From Ramlibacter sp. WS9 (lineage in GTDB: Bacteria; Pseudomonadota; Gammaproteobacteria; Burkholderiales; Burkholderiaceae_C), in the NCBI RefSeq assembly GCF_003797765.1, contig NZ_RKMB01000006.1, positions 1 through 64,000 of the forward strand: 64,000 bases of DNA, in the 5' to 3' direction. The notes beneath the pieces were generated by a model. That model did not search any database. It was not told the DNA's origin and was given only the letters and a program-made list of their open reading frames with translations. The translations under genes were made by a program, and so were the position numbers. Below, in pieces: positions 50,772 to 61,717 of the stretch (position 1 is the stretch's first letter; the number at the start of each line of letters is the position of its first letter).

Positions 50772-50907
50772 CCGCGACGCGAGGTGCAACGAAAGACATG
50801 GGCGCCGGACCAAGTCCAGCACGACAGCCCTTCTTCCGCGCAGACGCCTTTGCCGCGCCGCGCGATTGCGCTATAACGGGCTCTTCCAAGAGGAGAGGTC
50901 CGCCCGC

Positions 50908-52218
50908 GTGCCTGCCGCCCGCATCTATCAGCGCAAATGGCTGCTGGTCAAGCTGCCGCTGGCCTGCCTCGCGGTGGCCGCCATGGCTTCGCTGTGGGTG
51001 ACCTGGCTGCCGCTGCCGCCTTCCGACATCACCATCAGTTCCGGCCAGCCCGAAGGCGTCTACCACGCATATGCGCAGCGCTATGCGCAAGCGTTCGAGC
51101 AGCACGGCGTGGCCTTGCGCGTGGTCCCGTCGGACGGCGCGGAGATGAACCTGCAGCGCCTGCGCGGGTCCGCGGCGCCGCAAGCGGACCTGGCCTTCGT
51201 ACAGGGCGGCATGGGCTCTGCCGCAGTGGATCGCGCGGCCCGCTTGGAAACGCTGGCGCGTGTCGACACCGAACCGCTGTGGATCTTCTCCCGCGTGCCG
51301 GGCCTGGATTCGCTGGAGCAGCTGCAGGGCCTGCGCGTCTCGCTCGGTCCGCAAGCCAGCGGCACGCGCAAACTCGCAACGCTGCTGCTCGAACAGGTGC
51401 GCCTCTCACCCAAGGATTTGGTGGACTCGCAGCTGACGGGGATGGCGAGCGTGCGCGCACTTGCCCAGGGAAACCTCGACGCCGTGATTGTGGTGTCGAG
51501 CCCGCGGTCGGCCGCCGTGAAGGCCATGATGCAGACGCCGGGCGTGAGCCTGGTGCAGTTGCGCCGCAGCGCCGCGTTGACCGAGCGCCTGCCGTACCTC
51601 CAGCTGCGGTTGCTGCCGCAAGGCGGACTCGACCCCACGGCACGATTGCCGGCGCGCGACTCCGCGCTGCTGGTCACGACATCGAGCCTGGTCGCGCGGG
51701 CCGATCTGCACCCCGCGCTGCAGCGGCTGGCGGCGGAGGTGGCGCGCGACGTCCACGGCGCCGCGGGCCCGTTCCACCGCGCCGGCGAGTTCCCGAACCT
51801 GAGGCGCATCGAGTTTCCTGCCGCGGAAGAAGCGCGCCAAACGCTGATCCATGGGCGGCCGTGGCTGGAGCAACAACTACCGTTCTGGGCGGCGCAGATC
51901 GCGATACGCCTGCTGGTGATCTGCCTGCCGGTCGCGCTGGCAGCCTACTGGCTGGCGCGGGCCATCCCCGCTTATCTGCGCTGGCTGGTGGAAAGCCGCG
52001 TGGCCCGCTGGTATGGCGAGCTGAAATTCATCGAACACGACCTCTCGCGCGAAAGCATGACGGGGCTGGACGTGAGCAAGTACCTGCGGCGGCTGGGCGA
52101 CATCGAACAACGCATGGCGGCTTTCGCCGCGCCCGGCTACCTGATGCCGCGCTGGTTCACGCTGCGCCAGCACATCGGCTTCGTGCGTTCGCGCCTCGTG
52201 CGCATGCGAGGACGCTAG
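50908..52218 (+). CDS. membrane-anchored TAXI-family binding protein, copy 1
   Basis: 436 residues from the GTG at 50908, behind AGAGGAGAGG. A membrane segment near 15-35 (LPLACLAVAAMASLWVTWLP) is followed by a TAXI/NMT1-like periplasmic domain (ITISSGQPEGVYHAYAQRYA, about 40-320). A second membrane segment (IAIRLLVICLPVALAAYWLA, about 330-350) precedes a 90-residue helical cytoplasmic tail (RWYGELKFIEHDLS ... LRQHIGFVRSRLVRMRGR). This is not a free TRAP binding protein and no TRAP permease is adjacent; the layout is that of a receptor. The next gene is a paralogue. Confidence 0.78.
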   Translation: MPAARIYQRKWLLVKLPLACLAVAAMASLWVTWLPLPPSDITISSGQPEGVYHAYAQRYAQAFEQHGVALRVVPSDGAEMNLQRLRGSAAPQADLAFVQGGMGSAAVDRAARLETLARVDTEPLWIFSRVPGLDSLEQLQGLRVSLGPQASGTRKLATLLLEQVRLSPKDLVDSQLTGMASVRALAQGNLDAVIVVSSPRSAAVKAMMQTPGVSLVQLRRSAALTERLPYLQLRLLPQGGLDPTARLPARDSALLVTTSSLVARADLHPALQRLAAEVARDVHGAAGPFHRAGEFPNLRRIEFPAAEEARQTLIHGRPWLEQQLPFWAAQIAIRLLVICLPVALAAYWLARAIPAYLRWLVESRVARWYGELKFIEHDLSRESMTGLDVSKYLRRLGDIEQRMAAFAAPGYLMPRWFTLRQHIGFVRSRLVRMRGR

Positions 52219-53520
52219 ATGCTGCTGCTCTACCGCCAGCGCTGGGGCCTGTGCTACCTGCCGATACTGGCGCTCACGGCGTTTGCCATTCTCGCCGCGG
52301 CGCGTTGGGTGCTTCCGCTGCCGCCGCGCAATGTGGTCATCGCCGCGGGAGTGTTCCAGGGCGGCTTCGCGCAAATGGCCGAGCGCTACCGCGACGAGCT
52401 CGAGCGTCGCGGCATCCGTGTGGACATCGCCACATCGTCGGCCGGCGCGTCGGGGCCGCTGCAGCGCCTGGCCACGGCCGGTGATCTTTCGCAAGCGGGC
52501 TTCGCCCACGGGCTGCTCGCCGAACGCGGGCCCGAAGCGCCCGTCCATGCGCTGGCCGTCATCGGCAAGCAGCCGGTCTGGGTGTTCACGCACCACGCGG
52601 GCGTGACCAGCCTGTCCATGCTGCGGGGCATGAAAATCGCCGCCGGCCCGCCGGGCAGCGCGACGCGCGAAGTGGCCCTGATGCTGCTCGCGCAAGCGCA
52701 GGTGCGCGAGAGCGACGTCACGTGGGACTTGCAGCACCAGGGCCTGGCGGCAGCCACGGAACTGCTGGAACGCCGCGCCGACGCGATGATCACCATCGGC
52801 AGCGGCGACGCGCCCAGCGTGCGTTTGCTCAGCCGCTCGGCCGGCATCTCCATGCTCGGCATCGAGCGTGCCGACGCCCTCGCGGCGCGCGAACCGCGCC
52901 TGCGCCCTTTCGTGCTCCCGCAGGGTGCGATCGAGCTGCGCGGCGACGTGCCGGCTCGAGACCTCACCTTGCTCTACACCGGGACGCACCTGCTGGCGCG
53001 GGACGGCATGCACCCCGCGCTGCAGCGCGCCTTCCTGGATTCGGCGACCGAGATCCACGCGGTGCCCACGTTCCTGCAGCGCCAGAACGAATACCCGGAC
53101 TGGCAGGCCGACTTTCCGCTGTCGCCCGTGGCGCAGCGCTATGCGCTGGGCCAGCGGCCATGGATCGAGTGGCTGCTGCCCTACTGGTGGGCGCAGCTGG
53201 CCGAACTGCTGCTGTACGGGGTGCTGCCGATCATGCTGCTGGCCGGCGCCGCATTGCTGTGGATCCCGCGCCTCTTCAGCCTGCGCGTGGACGCGGTGCT
53301 GTCGCACTACTACGGCGAGCTCAACTTCCTCGAGAACGACCTCGAGGCGGTCGCCACGGAAAATCCGATCCGCATGAAGAACCTGCTGGGCAAGCTGGAC
53401 CAGATGGAGCACGAGGTCACGTCGCTGGATCTGCCGGACCGATTCGCGGACCGCTGGTACACCCTGCGCGAGCACCTGGCAGCGGCGCGCGAGCGGCTGC
53501 TGAAGCTGCGCGCGCGCTGA
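52219..53520 (+). CDS. membrane-anchored TAXI-family binding protein, copy 2
   Basis: 433 residues starting directly after the stop of copy 1. Same layout: N-terminal membrane segment (LPILALTAFAILAAARWVLP), TAXI domain beginning NVVIAAGVFQGGFAQMAERY, second membrane segment (LLLYGVLPIMLLAGAALLWI) and a tail with YYGELNFLENDLEAVATENP and LREHLAAARERLLKLR. The shared YGEL..E.DL tail motif shows the two arose by duplication. They may form a heterodimer. Signal output is unknown. Confidence 0.78.
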   Translation: MLLLYRQRWGLCYLPILALTAFAILAAARWVLPLPPRNVVIAAGVFQGGFAQMAERYRDELERRGIRVDIATSSAGASGPLQRLATAGDLSQAGFAHGLLAERGPEAPVHALAVIGKQPVWVFTHHAGVTSLSMLRGMKIAAGPPGSATREVALMLLAQAQVRESDVTWDLQHQGLAAATELLERRADAMITIGSGDAPSVRLLSRSAGISMLGIERADALAAREPRLRPFVLPQGAIELRGDVPARDLTLLYTGTHLLARDGMHPALQRAFLDSATEIHAVPTFLQRQNEYPDWQADFPLSPVAQRYALGQRPWIEWLLPYWWAQLAELLLYGVLPIMLLAGAALLWIPRLFSLRVDAVLSHYYGELNFLENDLEAVATENPIRMKNLLGKLDQMEHEVTSLDLPDRFADRWYTLREHLAAARERLLKLRAR

Positions 53521-53523
53521 CGT

Positions 53524-53529
53524 TACAAT
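53524..53529 (+). promoter_or_regulatory. -10 of the glycine-cleavage transcript
   Basis: TACAAT, a near-consensus -10, nine bases before the first riboswitch helix and only three bases after the TAXI stop. No good -35 is seen within the coding end of the upstream gene. Confidence 0.45.
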
Positions 53530-53532
53530 CCG

Positions 53533-53728
53533 CCGGGTCAGGAGAGAGTTCCCCAGCGGAACCGCCGAAGGCGCAGGCAGCAGCCGAACGCTCAGGCACA
53601 AAGGACTGACACAGCGTCTCCATCGCGGGGCGCTTCCTTGCTGGAGAGAGGCTTCAGGCAGTTTGAAGCCCACCGAAGGAGCAAACCCGCGTAACGGGTG
53701 AATCTCTCAGGTAAAGCGGACAGCAGGG
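53533..53728 (+). promoter_or_regulatory. tandem glycine riboswitch
   Basis: Two consecutive glycine aptamers. The first (53533-53612) has GGAGAGAG, GCCGAAGGCGCA and CTCAGGCACAAAGGACTGAC. The second (about 638-728) has GGAGAGAGGC, CACCGAAGGAGCAA and TCTCTCAGGTAAAGCGGACA. The order and the short linker match the known cooperative glycine riboswitch that turns on gcvT operons when glycine is high. Confidence 0.93.
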
Positions 53729-53733
53729 GCCGC

Positions 53734-53774
53734 CCATGGTGTGTACCATGGTTCCCGGCTCGCCGCGGCGAGCC
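53734..53774 (+). promoter_or_regulatory. hairpins after the riboswitch, likely expression platform
   Basis: CCATGGT-GTGT-ACCATGG (53734-53751) and the perfect GGCTCGCC-GC-GGCGAGCC (53757-53774) lie between aptamer 2 and the gcvT ribosome site. Neither has a T-run, so control may be at translation initiation or through an alternative fold. Confidence 0.5.
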
Positions 53775-53801
53775 TTGAAAAGCCGCCCCTGGAGAGCCGA
53801 T

Positions 53802-54938
53802 TTGTCCACCACCGAAGAACAGCAACTCCTCCACACGCCGCTGCACGCGCTGCACCTCGAGCTGGGCGCCCGCATGGTGCCTTTCGCCGGCTACTCGATG
53901 CCGGTCCAGTATCCCGCCGGCCTCATGGCCGAACATCACCACACACGGCAATCTGCCGGCCTGTTCGACGTCTCTCACATGGGGCAGCTGAGCCTGTCGG
54001 GGCCTGACGCCGCCGCCGCGTTCGAAACCCTGATGCCCGTTGACGTGATCGGCCTGGCCGTGAACAAGCAGCGCTACGGCCTGCTGCTCACCGACGAAGG
54101 CACGATCATCGACGACCTGATGTTCGTCAACCGGGGCGACAACATTTTCGTCATCGTCAACGGTGCGTGCAAGGCCGGAGACATCGCGCACATCCAGCAG
54201 CGCATCGGTTCGCGCTGTGTTGTGACCCCAATGCCTGAGCGTGGGTTGCTGGCGCTGCAAGGCCCCAAGGCGGTCGAGGCGTTGAAGCGGCTGGTGCCGG
54301 GCGTGGAAAAACTGGTGTTCATGACCGGCAGCCGATTCGAATGGCAAGGCGTGGAACTCTTCATCACCCGCAGCGGCTACACCGGCGAAGACGGCTTCGA
54401 AATCTCGGTGCACGAATCGCGGGCCGACGCATTGGCCCGAGCCCTTCTGGCCGAACCCGAAGTCAAGCCCATCGGCCTCGGCGCGCGCAACTCTCTGCGC
54501 CTGGAAGCGGGCCTGTGTTTGTACGGCAACGACATCGACACCACGACCACGCCGGTGGAGGCAGGCCTCAACTGGGCCATGCAGAAGGTGCGCCGTACCG
54601 GCGGCGAACGCGCGGGCGGCTTCCCGGGTTCAGGCAAGGTGCTGGGCCAGCTGGACGGCACCACTGTGCCGCTTGTCCGCAAGCGCGTCGGCTTGGTGGC
54701 ACTGGAGCGCGTTCCGGTTCGCGACCACACCGAGCTGCAGGACGGGAACGGCCAGCGCATCGGCGAAGTCACCAGCGGTTTGCTGGGCCCGAGCGCCGAC
54801 AAGCCCGTGGCCATGGGCTACGTGGCGCCTGAATTCGCAGCGCTTGGCACGCGCATGCAGGCCATCGTGCGCGGCAAAGCGGTGCCCATGGAAGTGAGCG
54901 CCATGCCCTTCGTGCCCAACCGCTACTGGCGCGGTTAA
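53802..54938 (+). CDS. gcvT: glycine cleavage system T protein (aminomethyltransferase)
   Basis: 378 residues. It moves the methylene group from the H-protein arm to tetrahydrofolate. The family pattern is clear: HTPLHALHLELGARMVPFAG, AGLFDVSHMGQL, RSGYTGEDGFEI (folate-binding Asp) and the GLGARNSLRLEAGLCLYG block. The TTG at 53802 is chosen because GGAGAG lies five bases upstream and the downstream sequence begins STTEEQQLLHTPL; a longer frame runs into the riboswitch. First gene of gcvTHP. Confidence 0.95.
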   Translation: MSTTEEQQLLHTPLHALHLELGARMVPFAGYSMPVQYPAGLMAEHHHTRQSAGLFDVSHMGQLSLSGPDAAAAFETLMPVDVIGLAVNKQRYGLLLTDEGTIIDDLMFVNRGDNIFVIVNGACKAGDIAHIQQRIGSRCVVTPMPERGLLALQGPKAVEALKRLVPGVEKLVFMTGSRFEWQGVELFITRSGYTGEDGFEISVHESRADALARALLAEPEVKPIGLGARNSLRLEAGLCLYGNDIDTTTTPVEAGLNWAMQKVRRTGGERAGGFPGSGKVLGQLDGTTVPLVRKRVGLVALERVPVRDHTELQDGNGQRIGEVTSGLLGPSADKPVAMGYVAPEFAALGTRMQAIVRGKAVPMEVSAMPFVPNRYWRG

Positions 54939-54958
54939 TTGGAATCTGACCCCGATTT
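54937..54958. repeat. GGAATCTGACCCC-type repeat at the gcvT stop
   Basis: TTAATTGGAATCTGACCCCG: the core is identical to that in dnaE2. The gcvT stop TAA overlaps its left end, so the repeat may have supplied or moved the stop. Confidence 0.7.
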
Positions 54959-54971
54959 TTAGGAGAAGCAA

Positions 54972-55346
54972 ATGACCGTCAAATACACGAATGAACACGA
55001 GTGGATCCAGCTCGAGGACCACGAGGCCGCGGTCGTCGGCATCACGCTGCACGCGCAGGACGCGCTGGGCGACGTGGTGTTCGTCGAGCTGCCGGAAGTC
55101 GGCCGTGTGTACAGCCAGGGCGAGGTCGCGGGGGTGGTGGAGTCGGTCAAAGCCGCCGCCGACATCTACATGCCGATCAATGGCGAAGTGGTGGAAGTGA
55201 ACGAAGAGCTGCGCGCCAACCCCGCGCTCGCGAACAGCGACCCGATGGGCAACGGCTGGTTCTTCAAGATCCTGATCGCCGACATGGCCCAGTTCGACGT
55301 GCTGATGGACGAGCCGTCCTATGCCAAGTTTTTGAAGAGCATTTGA
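54972..55346 (+). CDS. gcvH: glycine cleavage system H protein
   Basis: A 124-residue lipoyl carrier. The lipoylated Lys is in [37 protein letters not shown] and the C-terminal [20 protein letters not shown] are canonical. A TAGGAGAAGCAA ribosome site precedes the ATG and is partly made of the bases right after the GGAATCTGACCCC repeat. Confidence 0.97.
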   Translation: MTVKYTNEHEWIQLEDHEAAVVGITLHAQDALGDVVFVELPEVGRVYSQGEVAGVVESVKAAADIYMPINGEVVEVNEELRANPALANSDPMGNGWFFKILIADMAQFDVLMDEPSYAKFLKSI

Positions 55347-55353
55347 TTTTTCT

Positions 55354-55381
55354 GTCATCCCGGACTTGATCCGGGATCCAT
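55354..55381. repeat. GTCATCCCGGACTTGATCCGGG palindromic repeat (shortened here)
   Basis: TCCCGGA-CTTGA-TCCGGGA hairpin between gcvH and gcvP, same family as in imuB and at 50170. It sits within an operon, so it is transcribed and could attenuate or stabilise the message. Confidence 0.8.
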
Positions 55382-55395
55382 GCGAGAGTACCCCC

Positions 55396-58287
<2,892 letters not shown>

Positions 58288-58299
58288 TCCGCCAGCGAT

Positions 58300-59049
58300 T
58301 TGGAACTCGTTGTCATCGTCATCGCCGGCGCCGCCCTCGCCGGCTTCGTCCAGGGCCTTTCGGGTTTCGGCTTCGGGCTCACCGCCATGTCGCTGTGGGC
58401 CTGGACCCTGGAGCCGCAACTCGCGGCGGCACTGTCGGTGTTCGGCGGGCTGACGGGCCAAGTGATCCAGGCCGTCACGGTGCGGCGCGGATTCAACCTG
58501 CCGCGCCTCCTGCCGTTCGTCGCGGGCGGGCTGTGCGGCTTGCCGTTGGGCATCTACATTCTGCCGCGGCTGGACGTGCCGCTGTTCAAGGGTTTGCTGG
58601 GCGTGCTGCTGGTCGTGATCTGCCCGCTAATGTTCTTCGCGGCGCGGCTGCCTCGCATCACGCATGGCGGCCGCTTCGCCGATGGCGCGGCAGGGATGGC
58701 CGGCGGCGTGATGGGCGGCCTCGGCGGCTTCACCGGCGTCGTCCCCACGCTCTGGTGCACGCTTCGCGGTTTCGACAAGGACGTGGCGCGCGCGGTCATC
58801 CAGAACTTCAACCTGTCGATGCTGACCATCACTTTCGCGACGTACCTTATCACCGGCATCGCGACGCGAGAGATGCTGCCCCTCTTCGCCATCGTCGCCC
58901 CGGCGATGCTCATCCCTTCGCTGCTGGGCGCCCGCCTTTATGTGGGCATCAGCGACATCACGTTCCGCAAGGTCGTGCTGGGCCTGCTCACCCTCTCCGG
59001 CGTCGCGATGCTGGCGGCAGTCGCACCGGTGCTCATCAACAGACTCTGA
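58300..59049 (+). CDS. TauE/SafE family sulfite-exporter-like permease
   Basis: 249 residues with about eight membrane segments and two half-repeats with the signature GFVQGLSGFGFGLTAMSLW (first half) and GGVMGGLGGFTGVVPTLWC (second). TTG start at 58300, 13 bases after gcvP. TauE-family transporters export small anions such as sulfoacetate or sulfite; the substrate here is unknown. Co-transcription with gcvP is likely by spacing. Confidence 0.85.
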   Translation: MELVVIVIAGAALAGFVQGLSGFGFGLTAMSLWAWTLEPQLAAALSVFGGLTGQVIQAVTVRRGFNLPRLLPFVAGGLCGLPLGIYILPRLDVPLFKGLLGVLLVVICPLMFFAARLPRITHGGRFADGAAGMAGGVMGGLGGFTGVVPTLWCTLRGFDKDVARAVIQNFNLSMLTITFATYLITGIATREMLPLFAIVAPAMLIPSLLGARLYVGISDITFRKVVLGLLTLSGVAMLAAVAPVLINRL

Positions 59050-59195
59050 CACGCGCCGCGCCAGTCTTCAGCCCGGCGGGGCGGCCGTTGTGCCCGGTAT
59101 GAAAAACGCGCCGATCCGCCCCCGGCCGGGCCGCGCCGAGGTAAAGTCGTGCGATCATGGCCGCCTGCCGCTGCGCCGGCGCAAGGAGACTGGAG

Positions 59196-59582
59196 TTGGC
59201 CCTCAAAGCGTATGTCGTCGAAGACAACGTCTCGATTCGCGAAAGCCTGGTGGAGGCATTGGCGGAACTCGCCGGCATCGTCACCAGCGGCGTCGCGGGC
59301 AACGAGAAGGCAGCGGTCGCGTGGTTGACCAACCCCGACAACGAGTGGGACGTCGCGATCGTCGATCTGGTCCTCGAGCCGGGCGGAAGCGGCTTCGGTG
59401 TACTCAACGCGCTGAAGAACCGCAAGCCCCATCAGAAGATGGTGGTGCTCACCGGCACCGCCAATCCCAATGTGCGCCGCCAGTGCGAAGCACTCGGCGG
59501 TGACGGCGTGTTCGACAAATCCATCGAGACCGATGCACTGATGGACTACTGCCTGCGGCTCGCGCAGGATGTGCGAAAATAG
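59196..59582 (+). CDS. single-domain response regulator (CheY-like)
   Basis: 128 residues. The receiver has the acidic pair in VVEDN, phospho-acceptor Asp in VAIVDLVLEPGG (about 51) and Lys in GVFDKSIETD. The TTG at 59196 lies seven bases after AAGGAG; the ATG at 59157 precedes the ribosome site and is rejected. No output domain, so it signals by protein contact. Partner kinase unknown; the next regulator and the hybrid kinase near the right edge are candidates. Confidence 0.85.
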   Translation: MALKAYVVEDNVSIRESLVEALAELAGIVTSGVAGNEKAAVAWLTNPDNEWDVAIVDLVLEPGGSGFGVLNALKNRKPHQKMVVLTGTANPNVRRQCEALGGDGVFDKSIETDALMDYCLRLAQDVRK

Positions 59583-59681
59583 GCCTAACGCCGTGGCCCC
59601 TCGATGGGCCCGGCGGAGTTGTGCTCGTACAGGGAGAGTCCGGACAATGCGCCGGAGGCAACGCGCTTTCGTTTAGGCCCG

Positions 59682-60131
59682 ATGATGAATCACGCCGCCA
59701 TCCTTGTGGTGGATGACAATCCCGACCACCTTGAACTGACCGTGATGGCGCTTGGCGACTGTTGCGATCCCAAGGACATTGCCACGGCAACCGACGGCGT
59801 GGAGGCGCTCGACTACCTGTTCGGCCGCGGCGCCTACGCCGCCCGCGACACGAGCCAGCAGCCCCGTTTGATCATCCTGGACATGAAACTCGTGCGCCTG
59901 CATGGGCTCGACGTTCTCAAGGCCGTGCGGGTCGACCCGCGCACCGCGACCGTCCCGGTGGTGATGCACTCCTCGTCCACGGAAAAAGGCGACATTGCCG
60001 CCTGCTACGCCAACGGCGCCAACAGCTACGTTCGCAAGGCGACCGACTACGACGAGCTGCGCCGCAAGATGCGGCAGGTGCACGACTTCTGGATGACGGT
60101 CAACGAGCGGTACCGCCCTCCGGGCGGCTAG
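59682..60131 (+). CDS. response regulator (Rcp1-like receiver only)
   Basis: 149 residues. ILVVDDNPDHLELT (acidic pair), LIILDMKLVRLHG (phospho-Asp about 71), and VVMHSSSTEKGD then NSYVRKATDYDEL (Lys). The C-terminal YxxxF-like helix HDFWMTVNERYRPP is typical of Rcp1, the partner of phytochrome-like kinases. The ATG at 59682 is used. It lies 99 bases after the previous regulator. Confidence 0.88.
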   Translation: MMNHAAILVVDDNPDHLELTVMALGDCCDPKDIATATDGVEALDYLFGRGAYAARDTSQQPRLIILDMKLVRLHGLDVLKAVRVDPRTATVPVVMHSSSTEKGDIAACYANGANSYVRKATDYDELRRKMRQVHDFWMTVNERYRPPGG

Positions 60132-60143
60132 GCGCCAGGCGGT

Positions 60144-60803
60144 TCAGGCTTCCGCCGCGATCTGCCGCAACGCCTGTTCGAACACCTCGGGCGGCTGGCC
60201 GCCCTGGATCAGATGACGGTCGTTGATGATCACCGCCGGCACGGCGTGGATGCCGCTCTGCTGGTAGAACTGCTCGCGCTCGCGCACCTCTTGCGCATAC
60301 TCGTCGCCCGCCAGAATCTCCTTGGCCCGCGCAGCGTCCAAGCCGGCATCGGCGGTCGCCTGAACCAGTACGTCGTGATCCGCGGGGCTGCGGCCCTGCG
60401 TGAAGTACGCGCCCAAAAGCGCCTTCTTCAGCGCGCGCTGGCGATCGGCGTCCTGCAACCCCGCCCAGTGCAGCAGCCGGTGCGCATCAAAGGTGTTGTA
60501 GATGCGGCCGCGTCCTTCCCGGCGGAAGTCGAAGCCCACCGCAGCGCCGCGCTCACGAATCGCGTCACGCGCGGCTTGCTGCTGCTCGGGCGTCGAGCGG
60601 TACTTTTGCGTGAGGTGTTCCGTGATGTCCTGGCCGCCCGCCGGCATGGCCGGGTTCAACTCGAACGGCTGGAAATGCAGCTCAGGTTTCACTTCGCCAT
60701 CGAGGCGTTCGATGGCCCGCTCCAGCGAAGCCAGGCCGATCGCGCACCAAGGGCACGAGACGTCGGAAACGAAATCGATCTTCAGGGGTTTCATGAAAGC
60801 CAT
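60144..60803 (-). CDS. DsbA-family oxidoreductase (FrnE-like)
   Basis: 219 residues. A thioredoxin fold with helical insertion; active site VSCPWCAIG (CPWC, about 17-20) and cis-Pro in GIHAVPAVIIND. No signal peptide, so cytoplasmic, as in FrnE. It acts as a thiol-disulfide isomerase or glutathione-dependent isomerase. It converges on the Rcp1-like gene with 12 bases between stops. An internal ATG (MKPLKIDF) at 60794 is an alternative start. Confidence 0.88.
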   Translation of the reverse strand: MAFMKPLKIDFVSDVSCPWCAIGLASLERAIERLDGEVKPELHFQPFELNPAMPAGGQDITEHLTQKYRSTPEQQQAARDAIRERGAAVGFDFRREGRGRIYNTFDAHRLLHWAGLQDADRQRALKKALLGAYFTQGRSPADHDVLVQATADAGLDAARAKEILAGDEYAQEVREREQFYQQSGIHAVPAVIINDRHLIQGGQPPEVFEQALRQIAAEA

Positions 60804-60847
60804 GCTAGTGGCTTTTCATTGCCCTTGCAGGCGTCGATGGATCGGGT

Positions 60848-61615
60848 CTACACGCTGCGGATGAATCCGGCCACCAGCGCGGCGAACTCGGCCGACTTTT
60901 CCACGGCGCTCAAGTGCGAGGCGTCGATGGTTGCGAGTTCGGCGCCCGAGATGGCCCGGCAAATCGCCTCGGACATCGCCATCGGCGTCGCCTCGTCTCG
61001 CAGGCCGCCGATCACCAGCGCCGGGCACGCGATGCGAGGGTTGGTGCCGGTGAACTCGATGCGCGACACGGCGTCGCATGCCGAGGCATAGGCCTTCGGG
61101 TCCGTCGCTTGCAGCACGCCACGCAACTGCGCCACACGCTTCGCGCCCTCGGGATCATTCCGGAACTCCGGCGTGAACCAGCGCTGGATGGCGCCATCGG
61201 CGATGGCGGCCATCCCCTGGCTCAGCACGGTGTCGATCCGCGCGCGCCACATGCCGCGGGCGGCATCGTCGTAATAGCTCGATGAGTTGACCACGACGAT
61301 GCTGGCGATCATCTCCGGGTGCCGCACCGCGATCTGCTGGGCCACCATCCCGCCCATCGACAGGCCGACGAAATGCACCGGCCCATCCACTTGCTCCGCG
61401 ATAAGGGCTGCCGCGTCGTCGGCCATGTCTTCGATGCTGCAGGGACCGGGCACGATTTCGGATGTGCCGTGTCCGCGGTGGTCGTAGCAAAGCACGGTGT
61501 AGCCGGGTGCGAGCTGCGCGGCGGTCTCGTCCCACATCGTCAGGTCGCAGCCCAGCGCATGGCTGAGGACGATCGTGGGCCCGCGCCCCTGTTGGATGAA
61601 GTTCAGCTTTGGCAT
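60848..61615 (-). CDS. pcaD: 3-oxoadipate enol-lactonase
   Basis: A 255-residue alpha/beta hydrolase. Nucleophile elbow VGLSMGGMVAQ (Ser), LVIGGLRDEATPM (Asp) and IDASHLSAVEKS (His) give a full triad. The N-terminal LSHALGCDLTMWDETAAQLA and YDHRGHGTSE match PcaD. It opens the enol-lactone of the beta-ketoadipate pathway. The pathway's CoA-transferase-type genes are at 37-38 kb, so the pathway is not clustered. A plain esterase is the main alternative. Confidence 0.82.
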   Translation of the reverse strand: MPKLNFIQQGRGPTIVLSHALGCDLTMWDETAAQLAPGYTVLCYDHRGHGTSEIVPGPCSIEDMADDAAALIAEQVDGPVHFVGLSMGGMVAQQIAVRHPEMIASIVVVNSSSYYDDAARGMWRARIDTVLSQGMAAIADGAIQRWFTPEFRNDPEGAKRVAQLRGVLQATDPKAYASACDAVSRIEFTGTNPRIACPALVIGGLRDEATPMAMSEAICRAISGAELATIDASHLSAVEKSAEFAALVAGFIRSV

Positions 61616-61638
61616 CGTCTTTTTCTCCCTGGAGGTTC

Positions 61639-61704
61639 TCAGGCCACCTTTGGCGGCAGCAGGCCCTTCTCGCGAATCTCGATCAGGTTGCCGGCCAGCG
61701 ACAT
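61639..61704 (-). other. 22-codon open remnant between pcaD and the aldo/keto reductase
   Basis: MSLAGNLIEIREKGLLPPKV plus Ala, ending in TGA, 23 bases before the pcaD start. The frame continues upstream for about nine protein-like codons inside the aldo/keto reductase end. It looks like the C-terminal tail of a lost gene; a free micro-protein is less likely, as no ribosome site is visible. Confidence 0.3.
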
Positions 61705-61717
61705 GGCGACCAAACTG

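Larger units (their letters stand above)
50170..50824. repeat. 655-bp nested imperfect inverted repeat
   Basis: The left half (50170-50444) and the right half (50546-50824) are inverted copies of each other: outer flanks carry the GTCAT...GGACTTGATCC-type repeat and TCGCGTCGCG, and inner parts carry a 221-226 bp element. Matching blocks include CTCGCGTCGCG with CGCGACGCGAG, and CCGACTTCGCTG with CAGCGAAGTCGG. There is no credible gene, although frames on both strands cross it. This fills the whole gap between ETF-QO and the TAXI pair. Confidence 0.85.

Noticed and set aside
50245-51354. 369-residue minus-strand frame crossing the inverted repeat
   Set aside because: It runs through the repeat into the antisense of the TAXI gene; its residues reflect the repeat arms rather than a protein family.
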